A DNA stretch of 64,000 nt from assembly GCA_021464245.1 (NCBI GenBank), contig JADCRB010000049.1:654235-718234 (forward strand). Reading direction: 5' to 3'. The position numbers were made by a program, and so were the translations under genes. This DNA comes from Carallia brachiata (taxonomy: Eukaryota; Streptophyta; Magnoliopsida; Malpighiales; Rhizophoraceae). Shown here piece after piece: positions 62,743 to 64,000 of the stretch (positions are counted from its first letter, which is position 1; each line of letters begins with the position of its first letter). The notes below the pieces were generated by a model. It ran no database searches and was not told where the DNA came from. It saw only the letters and a program-made list of their open reading frames with translations.

Positions 62743-64000
62743 GTGAGTATTTCTTCTCTTGTTTTAGTTTATAGTAATTGTAAAGTACTAATATGCATTT
62801 CTGATACCATGTAATTTTAATGTTATTGTTTCTGCTTTTTATTTTATTTTATTTTATTCTTTTTTACCACCATCTTAGATAATTTTAGTAGGGCTATTAT
62901 GTTTGGGTCTTCCAGTTCAAGCAAACCTTATCTGTGCTTGGTTTAAGTATTATTTGGAAAGTTGCTGCTGAGAGATCAAAGACTGCTATTATATTCAATC
63001 ACTTGAAAATCCACACGCCAAGTTGTTGGTCATAAATTTAGAATATTGCATTTTCATTCTTTTGCCTGTTGCATATCTATGTCCTCTTGGTGGTCAATCA
63101 GTGTGTCTGAGGCATGTGTGGCTCTTCAATCCTGCTGAAAGAGAAAATTTTGCATAGCATGATTACTTGGGGTTGAGGTTTTGTTGAAGTGGTGTGGGTC
63201 AGTTTACTGGCTGTTGGCTGATACTTTTTGAGCCTTCTCAGCAGAAGGTGAAGAATTCTCAGTGAAATAAATGAAGCAGCAATACCATGGGTAATGCCTG
63301 ACTGATTCTAGATTTACAGTCTTTTTAATAGTTTGTGGTTCAAATGAATGTTGGCGTGCATTTGGAGTCACTAAACCTATTTAAGGAGATATTTATTGGG
63401 GCATGTTTCTTTAAAAAAATCCATCTTTGCTTTCAAAAGCTTGTCTAAAGCGTATTCTAGGTGCCCATTAAACTGTGACAGTTGGGACAGGAGGAAACCA
63501 GAAAAGTAGTATAATGCAACTCCTTGCCTCTTTTTAGATTCCCTTCTCCTTCTGGGGAAAATGAAGTTTCTTTCTTGTTTTCTCGTCTTGCTGAAACTTT
63601 TTTTTTTTTTTCCTTTCTACCTTATGCCTTCGTCCCACTTATGATACTGTTGAAGAAATACTTTCTGAGTAGCCACTGCAACTAGATATTCTTAAATTTG
63701 GGTTGTGATCGGACAGTCTAGATTTTGCTTGTACGAAGGTCCAGGAGGTGTTAATCTCTTTCGGTGAGACTTTTGTGTTTATATGGTTGGGTCTGCGTTA
63801 TGAAACGCTCTTTCTCGCTAATAAAATGAGCCAGTCATAAACAGTGGACATTTTGTGGTCTCCACTGACAGTTATGTGGTTTAGGTATAGGTGTCATATG
63901 ATGCCAACAATCTTCTCCTTGCATCAATTAAATCACAATTCGGATCACATATAAGTATTTTCAAATTTCCAGTTTCCAACATGCCACAAAGTGAACTGCT
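62743..64000 (+). other. Intron of the hydrolase gene
   Basis: After the donor at 62743 no further exon of the expected C-terminal half was found, so the intron exceeds 1.25 kb and leaves the window. Confidence 0.5.

Overview
The window is nuclear DNA of a flowering plant, almost certainly a eudicot. Genes carry many short introns with GT..AG borders. Intergenic DNA is very AT-rich and full of poly-A/poly-T runs, small transposons and retroposon tails. The protein families are plant ones: a cytosolic ribosomal protein, a type II phosphatidylinositol 4-kinase gamma, a GT106 glycosyltransferase, a CRLK-type receptor-like kinase, a GOLVEN/RGF peptide precursor and an F-box/kelch protein. I cannot name the species.

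Layout. 1-740: last exon and 3' UTR of an unidentified gene (+). 1.15-2.65 kb: retroposon debris, including a LINE RNase H domain. 4.3-6.2 kb: a small GARP/G2-like transcription factor (-) that only becomes visible after splicing. 8.4-11.3 kb: ribosomal protein L7a/eL8 (+). 14.0-16.4 kb: O-fucosyltransferase-like GT106 enzyme, best match RG-I rhamnosyltransferase (+). 17-20.5 kb: MITE and a LINE-type insertion with target-site duplication. 20.6-23.8 kb: PI4K gamma (+), with base-deletion frameshifts. 25.2 kb: a decayed fragment copied from the receptor kinase gene at 37-40 kb. 25.7-34 kb: nested transposons, including a complete Mutator-like element with two convergent small genes. 34.7-35.1 kb: a small two-exon unknown gene (+). 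35.7 kb: a tRNA-derived SINE with a perfect target-site duplication. 37.3-40.4 kb: CRLK-type kinase (-). 44-46 kb: two related MITEs. 46.5-47.9 kb: a GOLVEN/RGF locus (-) with two alternative peptide-encoding 3' ends. 49.1-49.7 kb: three tandem ~193-bp repeats. 52.4-53.8 kb: F-box/kelch gene (-). 54.7-55.7 kb: retroposon. 60.2-60.8 kb: tandem AT-rich repeat. 61.3 kb to the end: ABHD17-like alpha/beta hydrolase (+), running off the window.

The genes do not form a pathway. Their order is informative, though: GT106/RRT, CRLK, GOLVEN and F-box/kelch together recall a short stretch of Arabidopsis chromosome 5 (from memory, around At5g15710-At5g15740), expanded here by transposons. Three otherwise well-conserved genes (PI4K gamma, F-box, ABHD17) each break at one or two missing single bases. 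That pattern looks more like residual consensus errors in the assembly than three independent pseudogenes, but the sequence alone cannot settle it.

Most interesting items: the MuDR-like deletion derivative carrying a zf-GRF gene in the position of mudrB, and the GOLVEN locus that could make two different sulfated peptides from one signal-peptide exon.
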